In this document: piece after piece, positions 1 through 9,399 of the stretch
Layout: every line of letters starts with the position of its first letter
Numbering within the stretch: the stretch's first letter is position 1
Source: Leptasterias polaris
Lineage: Eukaryota > Echinodermata > Asteroidea > Forcipulatida > Asteriidae
Assembly: GCA_037783415.1 (NCBI GenBank)
Contig: JAZGTN010000003.1
Span: 7,168,501 to 7,232,500 of the forward strand
Length of the DNA stretch: 64,000 nucleotides
Reading direction: 5' to 3'
Made by a program: the position numbers and the translations under genes
Notes under the pieces: model-generated
What the model saw: only the letters and a program-made list of their open reading frames with translations
The model's database searches: none
Told to the model about the DNA's origin: nothing

Positions 1-202
1 CTAGCAGTCATTTTTGAACTGAAAAGTTGTTGGCCATTCTAAATTGATGAAGCCGGGAAGATTTTTTGTTTTGTTTTTCGTTTACTTGACCCAAAGTTGA
101 GGGGGATTCTGGTAATTCCACATTACCTCGATTAAGTCCAAACACATTTTATGAATTACGTCATAGTTTGTTAAGTTGATAGATTTAAAATGAAATAAAA
201 AC

Positions 203-275
203 AAATTTCAGTTGGTAGAGCACAATGATGGCAATGTAGGAGGCACAGGTTCAAATCCCACTTATTTCATTTACC
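203..275 (+). repeat. tRNA-derived SINE head
   Basis: An A-box-like stretch (CAGTTGGTAGAGCA, about 209-222) and a perfect B-box (GGTTCAAATCC, 248-258) stand at tRNA spacing. There is no foldable acceptor stem, so this is a SINE promoter remnant and not a tRNA gene. Confidence 0.55.
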
Positions 276-587
276 CCATCCCCTATGATTTATTCGTATA
301 TAGAGTAAAAGAAAGCCCTGAATAATTAAGTGAACGTTTAAACTCATTATTTTAAAATTACTTGCTCTTGTTGAGATAGCAAATCACGCCATCCACCAAG
401 TCTAGTTGTCCCATTTATTTTTCTATTTTGTAAAAAAAAGTATTTGGGTAAATTGGGGACTGGTGGATGTTGTGAAGTTTGTCTGTTGTCAGTTACTATC
501 TGTGACAGGTAGACTAAAGAATATGATTGTTTTGCAGTAGTAACATCTAGAGTTTAGCTGTCTGTGTTAAGTATTAGCATTCTCTTT

Positions 588-631
588 AATAAAATTATCA
601 AAAGCAAGCACTGAAAAAAAAAAAAAAAAAA
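588..631 (+). other. Polyadenylation signal followed by an A18 tract (retrocopy 3' end)
   Basis: AATAAA (588-593) is followed 20 nt later by 18 adenines (614-631), the spacing of a natural mRNA cleavage site with its poly(A) tail written into DNA. This suggests a reverse-transcribed mRNA end. No ORF is visible in the 580 bases upstream, so the parent is unknown. Confidence 0.45.
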
Positions 632-1485
632 CGACTAGTGAAGATTCGCTCACCAAGCAGACAATTTATTACTAGACGGAAACCAGTGTAGCAAACAAAT
701 GTACAAATGGACTGCTGTCACACAGTACAATAAAACTTGTTCCCGAGTTAAAAGGAATCATTTGAGTTGTCTTCCAGGTTTTTGTGTCAGATTGTTAAAA
801 GTAGAGTGAGTGATACGGACAAATTGGAATGAGTAAGCTTTTGACTGATGGCCTTCGTTAAAAATATGGTTGGAGAGATTTATAAAATGATGACCAGCTC
901 GGTTTAAATTAGTCACAAAGCAAAATAAAATTTTTGATTTACAATAATTTAAATACAGACAGGCAAATTAGGCAAACAAAAAATTGTTTGTCATCATCCG
1001 ACCGACTGTCATTTGTGTCGCGGTCATAAAAAAAAAATTTAATTAGAAATCTCGGCAACAAAAATGGAAGAAAATTTGAAACAGGAAGAAACTATACATT
1101 GAACATAACGCAGTTTGCTGAACATAAAGCAGTTTACCAAACAACAGTGTTTATACAACAGACAACAGAACATATTTAAAAAAAATACAAACAGCTGCAA
1201 CATTAACAACATAAAATCTGGTTAGTTGAACAGCTGTTGGTATAGAAATACTATTAAAAGATGTCACATTTAATAATGAGTTCAATACAATGAAAGACCA
1301 CGGCCCTGCCGGTTTTAAACGGCCGTTTAAGAACTCGTCGCCACTCTTTTATTCCATTTTAATCAATGGGAAAACAGATTTTGTACGCGCAGTGCACAGG
1401 ATGAGCAACACGAGGGCGCCCTATTCTAGTGACATCATATGCAGAAGGCCTATGAAAACTCTGCTTGTGTAAACCTATTATTTAA
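632..1485. other. Gene-free AT-rich stretch
   Basis: No coding exon or clear repeat boundary is visible. The segment near 1288-1335 (CCTGCCGGTTTTAAACGG) resembles one near 47815-47865, so it is probably an old interspersed repeat. Confidence 0.4.
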
Positions 1486-1562
1486 TATTAATAATAATAA
1501 TGAACCCTTCTTGTATAGCGCATATCACATTCACAGAGAAGTCTCTATGCGCTTTGAGATGA
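1486..1562 (-). repeat. LINE/SINE 3' tail remnant with (TAA)n
   Basis: A (TAA)n run is followed by a GTATAGCGCATATCACA-type segment and TATGCGCTTTGAGA. The same 3'-tail signature ends the LINE fragments near 23632 and 31108 and the SINE at 21972, so this is a minus-strand tail with nothing coding attached. Confidence 0.5.
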
Positions 1563-1582
1563 AATAAGTTAAAGTAAGACAA

Positions 1583-1755
1583 TAGACCTTATGCATATGA
1601 CGTCATTTGAGTAGGGCGCCCTCACCTAGAGGTCAAACGGAAGATGCTCATTGGCCAGTCTTGTGCGCCGCGCGTACAAATCAGCGCGTTTCCATTGTTT
1701 CATCATCAGTTTACCTCTAAGATGGCGGCTTGGTGACGTCAATGCATAAGGTCTA
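1583..1755. mobile_element. Short TA-flanked MITE
   Basis: The ends are inverted: GACCTTATGCATATGACGTCA-like on the left and the complement of TGACGTCAATGCATAAGGTC on the right, with about one mismatch. Each is flanked by TA. About 170 bp, no ORF. TA flanks suggest a Tc1/mariner-mobilised element, by inference. Confidence 0.6.
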
Positions 1756-2184
1756 TAGAGAAGGCTAATTTGCAAAAGTAATTGTGTTTTTAGCTTTGTC
1801 TTAAATGAATTTACTGTTTGCACTTGTTTTATGTTGTCGGGATGACTATTCCATGATTTATGTTATTTTTCCGTATATGTTATCGTCTGGTTGACAATTG
1901 CTTAAAAATACCATTATGTTTTTTCTTTAATAGGTCAAGGGATTTTCAAGTTAGTGTATAAGCGAGTGTAATGCTTGCAAGTACCAAAACGTAGTTCAGG
2001 ATTTTACTAACTGCACAGCCCATTACTACAATCATTGTTTCATTAGCCATTCAGGCTTCAAAGAAACATCATAAAACATGTATAGAAGACTTAATAGAAA
2101 ACAATCGGACTGAGAGTTACAAAAATAAAGGAACATATGGAAATACAAAAGACAAACAGCAGCCTAGGAATTTTTTTTTTTTTT
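1756..2184. other. Gene-free stretch ending in a T tract
   Basis: AT-rich DNA with no exon or defined repeat. A T14 run (2171-2184) abuts the interspersed repeat that follows. Confidence 0.4.
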
Positions 2185-2611
2185 AAAAGCTGCAGCAGTT
2201 GGCAAAATCATTTTTGTGATGCACTTACGTGTCGTGGCGGAGCAGTCTAATTAACGAGCCCAAGCTAAGAACCTCATGTGGTGATAATCACTTAGTTTTT
2301 TAACATGATCAATAAAGATGATTTCTGATCAGATCAATAACCCTGTGAAAATGAACTGTAAATTCCAAACTACAAAATAGTACAATTATCATGGCTGCTT
2401 CAAAAAACAGCAATGGAAAATAATCACTATTTTTAAGAACTTCCTGGTTTGTGTGTGGGACATTAAATATTGTATCAACTACCTTCACTAATGCAAACAT
2501 TTCCTTTAAATAAACATTTGGGTCTTAACTAGTACAGTAGTGTGTAAACAATAGACCCCTTGTACATGGCTTCACAAGCTCAAACAGCGCCCTCTCTGAG
2601 ATAAAAGGAAC
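2185..2611 (+). repeat. Interspersed SINE-like repeat, copy 1
   Basis: About 425 bp, highly similar to 14582-15013. Near the 5' end is a degenerate tRNA-like head (TCGTGGCGGAGCAGTCTAAT, GAGCCCAAGCT) that matches the SINE at 57520. It ends at CTGAGATAAAAGGAAC. The small ORFs inside are not conserved between copies. Confidence 0.7.
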
Positions 2612-3295
2612 ATAATGGGGGGGCGGATGCCCCCCAAATCCCTCCCCCACAAAAAAGTACCCACCCCCCAAAAAAGTCCGCATCGAAACTATATTCACCC
2701 CCCCCCCCCCCCCAAAAAAATCCTGGTTACGGGCCTGCCCCTGGTCTTGGTGCCCTTTCAACATTTTCCAAAAGACTTTAGGATGTAAGTGCCCTTTGCA
2801 AGATGGGCTTGCCATCTCAAAGATGAAATAGATACAAAACTATTCAAACTTGCTGACAAAATATTCTGCATTAGCAGCTGCACAGCTAGGGGGAAACCCA
2901 GAATTATGGCACAAAATATTCTTATGGTCACTCATAAATTTGGAAATATATATAGAATGGTTTATTGACAAACTTGTTATAAGCAGCCACATGCTGTATT
3001 GCAACAATTTACAATAAGAATTAAAAGCTTTAAAAAAAATAGAAATATAGTTTTTAGTTTAAAAAAATTCAAAAAATAGATACATTTCAAAAGAAATGCT
3101 ACTGTTTCACTGAACAGTTTCTATCAACTGATATTTGTTTAATCAGAAGAAACATAAACAAAGTTTTAGCCTAGTCATTAAACATTTAACAGAGATTAAA
3201 AAAATATATATATTGTGCCATTATTTGTACATTATAGGCCTACTCGTACATGCTTAAAAAGTATAAGATTTGGGGTTGAACAAAGAAAAATTGAC
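2612..3295. other. Gene-free stretch with C16 tract
   Basis: Contains C-rich low-complexity sequence including C16 at 2698-2713, then AT-rich DNA. No exon is supported; the 96-codon minus-strand frame over it is glycine-rich only because of the C runs. Confidence 0.45.
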
Positions 3296-3346
3296 TACAG
3301 TGGGATTTGAACCAGCGACCTCCGGATTAACTTGCCGGCGCTCTTA
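3296..3346 (-). repeat. tRNA-like SINE fragment
   Basis: Read on the minus strand this is the 3' half of a tRNA-like unit: AGAGCGCCGGCAAGTTAATC, then GGTTCAAATCCCACT (B-box, about 3301-3313). Only this half is present. Confidence 0.5.
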
Positions 3347-3528
3347 TATAAAATATAATAAGGCAAAATCTGAATTGGCGGCTACGGCTACCACTGTTGC
3401 TAAGGGTGTTGCTACGGACTTCCTTATACTTCAACACATGATGATGCGGCAATCCAGTCATCACCATAGCTGGAAATTCTAACTCGTCCTTATTTACAAA
3501 ATTACAAAATTACAGTTGTGGTACAGCT

Positions 3529-4513
3529 TAACGGCGCACCCAAGGGGGCTCGGGGGGCTTGAGCCACCCACCCCCCCCAAGAGGGTAAACAAAACAAAAA
3601 ACGGGGGAGGGGAGGAAGGGGGAAGGAAAAAAGAGCCGAGGGAGAAAAGTCGCAAATGTGTGGTTTTTATTTCCGGTGGCAGTATTTTCTTTTCTTCCTT
3701 TGCCATTCGCATTTTTTTTCCCTGCCAAATTACTTTTTTATACGGGAGATTCGATAACGCGAGGTGCGAGGTGAAAGATTTTGAACACCATTTTATGACA
3801 ACTCCCTTGTAATTGTTTAAACTTGCAACAATAACATATTAAGCATTTGAAACCAACGGGCTAATTTGTCCAGGATAAAATATATCTCACGTCGTTCCGG
3901 CATTCAAGGGTTTTTCCCCCTTATGGATTGCCTGTAGTACTACACTTGAATTTGAGAAACGCCGGATAGCAATGTTTTTACCCGCGATGTTTTTAATGAA
4001 TATGCATGAAACCAGATACCGACCAGATCCAAAATGAATATCATCACGCATTGCTTCTTTTCCACATTTTTCATTTTAGTCGGGTATGTTCAGGGATTAA
4101 ACAGGTCTGCAATCCTACCCTTTCCAAATTACACATCACATTCATGCCCTGGTTAAACTTATAATTTCATTTTTTAACAGTAATCTGATATAAATTATTA
4201 TGTGACACCACTTTCGCAAAACAAAGGTTTATCTGTAGGATATGGGTTTGCCGCCCACTTATTAATGGAATTTGCCGCCCAGTGATGGATCATAAGTGCT
4301 TAAAAAGTATGTTTTTTTCTAATTTTATGCATAAAGAGGCTTGATTTTTTACCCCTAAAACGCCAAAAGCTTAGAGCTCCAGGGGGCTTTTCCCCCTGGA
4401 CCACCACCGGGGCTTCGCCCCTGGACCCCACCAGGGGCCGTAAAGCCGGCCCCTGGACCCCACCCAATACATTGGTTTGAGCCCCGCCAAAAACATAATC
4501 CTGGGTGCGCCGT
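3529..4513. mobile_element. Nonautonomous DNA transposon with 9-10-bp target duplication
   Basis: The termini are inverted (AACGGCGCACCCA at the left, its complement at the right, then GGGGCTYRA on both). GGTACAGCT directly flanks both sides (3520-3528 and 4515-4523; 10 bp if the preceding T is counted). The 985-bp interior has no transposase. Near the right end three successive GC-rich hairpins (4379-4399, 4403-4424, 4431-4455) have CCAGGGG/CCCCTGG stems. The 9-10-bp duplication suggests a Mutator-like element, by inference only. Confidence 0.7.
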
Positions 4514-4523
4514 TGGTACAGCT

Positions 4524-5531
4524 ATTAGACAGCAGGCAATATCATTCAAAAATTGGAAACACAAGTTAACGCATACAATTTGTTTTTACCCTTACACCGA
4601 TGAAGTTAAGGCAGTATGCAAAAGTTTAAAAATACACCTAAAAGTAAAACTTTATACAATGAAAACATTAACAAGGCGATGGCATGATTACATCATGTCT
4701 CTTTATCACAGAGCAAACAACAACTCTTTGTAAAACACAATTGCAATAATTATACACATTAAAAATAAGTTCTCGTATTGATGATTTGTGCACAAACCCT
4801 GAATGTGAGGCACTGCAAGCTGCCACTAGTCAACACTCTTTTGGATACAAACATGTACAAAAAATAAATTGCTAGCCCCAAAATAAGGACACTTCCCTAC
4901 TTTTTCTCTGGCTTTGCCATCTGGCAAACTAAAGTGAGTGGTACATTAAAGTTTACGTACATGCAGGCTATCAATAAAAAATAATAATAATAATTTTTTT
5001 TTTTAATGCACTGAAGTAATAACTGCTCCTGCCACATCTATTAAGATCATCTTTTTTGTACACAAGAACAAGTTGACGTGGTCTATATTCAACTTGTCAA
5101 CATATGCAAATCACAAAGTTAAATCAGGCACTTGAACACCGAGGGCCCACTTGATCTTTCTACAATATATTCTAAACCCATGTTTTTTATGGTCTTTATC
5201 GTTTATATTTATAAATGTTTTTAGACACCAGAAATGTTACAGTGGGTGTTTTTTAATTTGTTTATATATCATTTACAAGAACTGTTATAATTTCAATATT
5301 TTTATAAAATTAATAAAAAGCACCTGCTAGTGTTTCCTTTATTGAATGGGAACTATGGCAACCAATCAATCAATGTACATGTCTTTAAATACTCTGTAAA
5401 GAGTATTCTATAAGACTATTGCAAGGAGATTTTTACCAGCATTATAGAAATAATTTATTACAACATTTAATAAAGTGAAGATGTTGTTTTTAATGATGTA
5501 CCAGATGTTGCACAAGGAGTTGTATTTGTGT
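4524..5531. other. Gene-free AT-rich stretch
   Basis: No exon, tRNA or bounded repeat is recognised. Contains a short (TAA)n run near 4980. Confidence 0.4.
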
Positions 5532-5535
5532 TTAA

Positions 5536-5902
5536 AGGCACTGAACACTTGGTAATTACTCAAAACAAATATTAGCTTAAAAACTTACTTGGTAACGAGC
5601 AACGGAGAGCTGTTGATAGTGGGGGTTCACATTGTGAGAAACGACTCCCTCTGAAATAACATACTTTTTGAGAAAGAGGTAATTTCTCACTAAAATAATA
5701 AAATACTTCATGCATGAAGTCTTATTCCTATCTGAAAGCACACTAATTTGTACAACAAGGGTGTTTTTTCTTTCATCATTTTCTTGCAACTTCAATGACC
5801 AATTGAGCCCAAATTTTCACAGGCTTGTTATTTTATGCATATGTTGGGATACACCAAGTGAAAATACTGATCTTTGACAATTACAAAACGTGTTCAGTGC
5901 CT
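5536..5902 (+). mobile_element. TTAA MITE, family K2, full length
   Basis: TTAA flanks both sides (5532-5535, 5903-5906). Ends are AGGCACTGAACACTTGGTAA and the complement of AACGTGTTCAGTGCCT. The interior holds ACCAATTGAGCCCAAATTTT, a motif shared with the other TTAA families here. Non-coding. TTAAAGG ends recall Kolobok/T2-type MITEs. Confidence 0.75.
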
Positions 5903-5906
5903 TTAA

Positions 5907-6291
5907 AGGTGCTGCATACGTTTGGTAATTGGAGTCTACTGATTGTGTTAATCCTATATAAATGTAGGTATATACAATAAAATTAACCTGTGAAAATTTC
6001 ACTTCAAAAGGTGGTCGCGTTTTTGAGATATCACCGAAAAACCGGAGCGAATATTTCCACGCAGGAAGAATATTCCCTATAGAAATACACGGTCTGAGAA
6101 GCGTTACGGCCGTAACACTTCTCAGATTCAAATTTTGGGGGATAAAAAGGGATATATTTTTTCATAACCATAGTATTTCGAAGTGAAAAGTTTCTCAAAA
6201 TGCATTAATCCAAAGCTGCTGCACTTCTTACCAAATAAGTTTTTATTGCCATTAATTTTAAAAGTCATTACCAAACGTATACAGACCCTCC
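5907..6291 (+). mobile_element. TTAA MITE, family K3, full length
   Basis: Shares its left TTAA (5903-5906) with the K2 element before it and has its right TTAA at 6292-6295. Ends are AGGTGCTGCATACGTTTGGT and AGGAGGGTCTGTATACGTTT on the complement. Partial copies lie at 27585-27764 and 49480-49785. Confidence 0.75.
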
Positions 6292-6542
6292 TTAAGAACG
6301 GAAGTGAAAATTAACTACGTAATTCCTCTTCACTCTCAGAATGCAAAAGAGGGCATTGTCATTTAAATAAAAATACCTGGCTCCCTGCAAGTGTGCCCCG
6401 ATCCAAATGCTGTTATGTTACAGTTTGCTCTGTGCGCTGTGTTGACCGAGTGTTCTCCCCCCTTCTCTCCCCCCCTTTCCTTTACTCCCCCCCTTTCCTT
6501 TACCATACCTTCGATCTGCCTTGACAAAAAAATAGTTATTTC

Positions 6543-7090
6543 TAAGCCTGGGCGACTAGTACGACTAGTGTCGAAGTTGCGACTATTGATTGCTTTGTCG
6601 AGTCGTGACTACCGTTTTTCAACTACTCAGTTAATCGGGCCGCCACGACTACTTCAAAAAATAGTCACGACTACTTGCTTGGTGAACCAATTGTGTCGCT
6701 CACGACTATTCACGACAATATAATTTACTTACGAAACACAATCAGACATCAGTGACACAACCCTTCAACCCTTTCAGCATAAATTTTACTATATTACTCC
6801 CTCCCATCATTTCTTCGTGAAATTGACAACCTGGACCACTTCAAAGCTTCGCTCAAGACTCACATCTTCCTTCAGACATTTAAATGCCAACTTTATTGGA
6901 GGAGCTCGCGCCTTTGAATGTTTTTTGAAACAGATAAATGGCGCCATACAAATGCTGTGAATCATCATCATCATCATATTGCGCCTGCGGCAAACAATAT
7001 ACCGCAATGCATCATGGGAATTAAAAATTAGTCGCAACTAATTGAGGCGCGACTAGTCGAGTAGTAAATTTCACTTGTCACCCAGGCTTA
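6543..7090. mobile_element. hAT-like nonautonomous element with perfect 8-bp target duplication
   Basis: GTTATTTC occurs at 6535-6542 and again at 7091-7098. Between them is a 548-bp unit with inverted ends TAAGCCTGGGCGACTAGT and TAAGCCTGGGTGACAAGT. Repeated GACTA/TAGTC words lie subterminally on both sides. Eight-bp duplications and subterminal repeats are the hallmark of hAT transposons. No transposase remains; a LINE reverse-transcriptase tail fragment lies inside. Confidence 0.85.
6785..6985 (+). pseudogene. LINE RT C-terminal fragment inside the hAT-like element
   Basis: One plus-strand frame reads LPSFLREIDNLDHFK then ASLKTHIFLQTF, the usual CR1/L2-type RT tail (W-LP--LR----L--FK--LKTHLF), ending in a short (CAT)n run. 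No reverse-transcriptase core is present. Confidence 0.5.
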
Positions 7091-7232
7091 GTTATTTCAC
7101 ATTTGTCTACAGAAATTTTAGAATCATCCCCAACTTTACAACACAAGTTTACATCACTGCTTATAAATTTAGTTATTTTTAAAAACATCCTTAGAATGCG
7201 GAGTTTGGCTGTTTTAAATGAAATGGATTGTG

Positions 7233-9185
7233 CTAGTTTTTCCTCAGACTCAAACGAGATGCAGACTTTCCTTCTGCCACAATCATGTCTCCACGTTGTG
7301 TTAATGAAATACCTCTTGGATATGTACATCTTTTAGTAATGTATCCAATGTATTTGCCATCAGGGCTGTACTGCTGAATTCCCCCAGAGTTTCCTTTCCA
7401 CACCGCAACGTAGACCGTACCATCACTGTGACAACACACGCCATTAGGAGAACTACCACCACCAATATCCACTGAGTATAGCAGATCACCGTAGTAGTCC
7501 ACCGAGAGGAGTTTTTTTTTCACCCAGCTTGTGTAGATGAACGTCTTCTTGTAGATTGTCAAATACTCCATTATCATTGGAGCATTTATTGTTTTGATGA
7601 GCGTCGTATCTTTGTTGTATAAGGATAGTTTTCCACTGTTAAAGTAACCCACTGCTGTGAGATTGTCTTTAACAGCCAGACATGATGGTTTTTTCCCTCT
7701 GTATGTTATTGACGTGAACTGACTCAGAAACTCACCCGTCTTGCTGAAGACCTTGACATTGTCATCATCAAGTACGTAGATCTTGTCATTTTCATCTACT
7801 GAGACATGACGTGGACAAAAAGAAAAATCTTTGAATTTCAATCGCTTATGAGGAACACTGGATTGAGGCTTTGCATCTTTTATCGTAAGCCCACAGTAAT
7901 TAATGTCGGCTAGGACTACTACATTGTTAGACAAAGCTGCAACGTCGTAAAATTCAGAGCATGGTTTGAATAAGATCTTTTCCTTCAGATCCCACTTCTC
8001 AAGAAGGGGAGGTTTCGTTGATGTAGCAACTGCTGATTTTACTTTCAATATCTGACTTGGTTCCTCATCATGCCTCTTCACTGGTTGCACTATCTCCTCT
8101 TCAGAATCCACTACAGATAATTGGTCGGTTTCAACATCTGGTTTATGTTGACGCATTTTCTTTTTCAACATCTGGAGGTTGTGGAGGAACTTCTGTTTAA
8201 GATTCACCACCTCGAAGCAAGTTGAGCGAGCCATTCTTTGCTTTACCAACTCTATCTGTTCCTCCGTGTGAACAACCTCTACCTCACATTTTACTTGATT
8301 TGCTTTTAATACGTCTGCTTTATCTTTGTAAATATTGTCAAGGTCTTCTAATTGTTTAGCTTCAGACTTCTTCAGTGTGGCTATCGCTAATTCAATTTTT
8401 TTAGAGATCATGTTCTTGGAATTGTCAAATTGAGATTGTAGTTTCTTTTTGGATTGTTCAATGTCATCTAGGTCTGCCTGCAGCTGCTCTTTGCATTTCT
8501 CACATTCCGCAATTAAGTTATCAACTTCTAGTTTACACGAGTCTGAAGCTTGATGCAAATCGACGAGAGAGTGTTTCGGAGTTTGATTGTTGCATGTTAG
8601 GACAATGCACAGTACACAGACAAACTTCTCACATGTGTTACAATGAAGGTTGAGAGTTTGCTGTGTGTGTGTCTGGCATTTAGGTGTAAAATCTCGCAGT
8701 TTGCTCCTGTATTTAATCTCCTCTGAGGATAACTGATTCAGCGTGTATATTTGGTGGGACTTCATGATGGCCATTTTTTCATGTGCTCGTTGACATGCCA
8801 GGCAAAGGAAATTGCCACAGTCCGTACACCATGCAGTGGAACAGTGCTCATCATCACAAGCTTGACATTTTATCGGTGACCCTTGGTCTAAAAGGAGCAG
8901 CTTTTCTTGCATTGTAACCTCCTCCACCTGCGCACTCAACTCCAATGCATCCGGAAGTCCATCAACTCCACTCCCTGTCATTTTAGTTACCTGCCTGCAC
9001 AGAGGGCAATGTATATTCGATTCCTTGTTCTCACAGTACAGTTGCAGACATACTGCACAGAAACTATGCAAACAGTCCAGAATTTTTGGCGTTTTCAAAC
9101 GTTCAAGACATATTGAACAGTCCAGATCCTCTGCAGCAGTCTTTCCTACTGTAATGGTGTCCATACTACGACTAGCACTGGCCAT
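7233..9185 (-). CDS. TRIM-family protein (RING, B-box, coiled coil, NHL-like), intronless
   Basis: Predicted 650-aa TRIM protein, probably a cytoplasmic E3 ubiquitin ligase. The C3HC4 RING uses C23, C26, C38, H40, C43, C46, C60 and C63. A first B-box covers about residues 107-144 and a second about 170-205 (C170, H173, C182, C185, C190, C193). A coiled coil follows (about 212-345), then an acidic linker. Residues 400-645 hold NHL-like blades, such as PRHVSVDENDKIYVLD and PNGVCCHSDGTVYVAV. This is the TRIM2/3/32/56-like layout, but no one-to-one orthologue can be named. The start has A at -3 and G at +4. One uninterrupted exon may mean a retrogene or a lineage-specific expansion. A hAT-like element begins about 140 bp past the stop. 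Substrate unknown. Confidence 0.9.
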   Translation of the reverse strand: MASASRSMDTITVGKTAAEDLDCSICLERLKTPKILDCLHSFCAVCLQLYCENKESNIHCPLCRQVTKMTGSGVDGLPDALELSAQVEEVTMQEKLLLLDQGSPIKCQACDDEHCSTAWCTDCGNFLCLACQRAHEKMAIMKSHQIYTLNQLSSEEIKYRSKLRDFTPKCQTHTQQTLNLHCNTCEKFVCVLCIVLTCNNQTPKHSLVDLHQASDSCKLEVDNLIAECEKCKEQLQADLDDIEQSKKKLQSQFDNSKNMISKKIELAIATLKKSEAKQLEDLDNIYKDKADVLKANQVKCEVEVVHTEEQIELVKQRMARSTCFEVVNLKQKFLHNLQMLKKKMRQHKPDVETDQLSVVDSEEEIVQPVKRHDEEPSQILKVKSAVATSTKPPLLEKWDLKEKILFKPCSEFYDVAALSNNVVVLADINYCGLTIKDAKPQSSVPHKRLKFKDFSFCPRHVSVDENDKIYVLDDDNVKVFSKTGEFLSQFTSITYRGKKPSCLAVKDNLTAVGYFNSGKLSLYNKDTTLIKTINAPMIMEYLTIYKKTFIYTSWVKKKLLSVDYYGDLLYSVDIGGGSSPNGVCCHSDGTVYVAVWKGNSGGIQQYSPDGKYIGYITKRCTYPRGISLTQRGDMIVAEGKSASRLSLRKN

Positions 9186-9399
9186 TATGACAAACTGTGG
9201 AAAAATGTTAATCGAAAAAGTGGATTAAAACTGAAACAAAACAAAACATGAGCAGGGACCAGGAAAAAACATGGCCGGGATTACGAAATTTTCAGCTCAC
9301 AAAACCGGGTGGAGTGGGAAAATATATACATATACCGAAGGCACGTGTGCGGCTTCTAAAACGCATGTAAACTTTAGACCTTCTTCAGGTATCCTCCAC
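9186..9399. other. 5' flank of the TRIM gene
   Basis: Likely 5' UTR and promoter of the minus-strand TRIM gene. No TATA box or clear motif is visible, and a 5' UTR intron cannot be excluded. Confidence 0.3.

Noticed and set aside
3516..3812. 98-codon ORF and overlapping minus-strand frames
   Set aside because: They cover GC-rich low-complexity sequence at the end of a transposon; no conserved feature.
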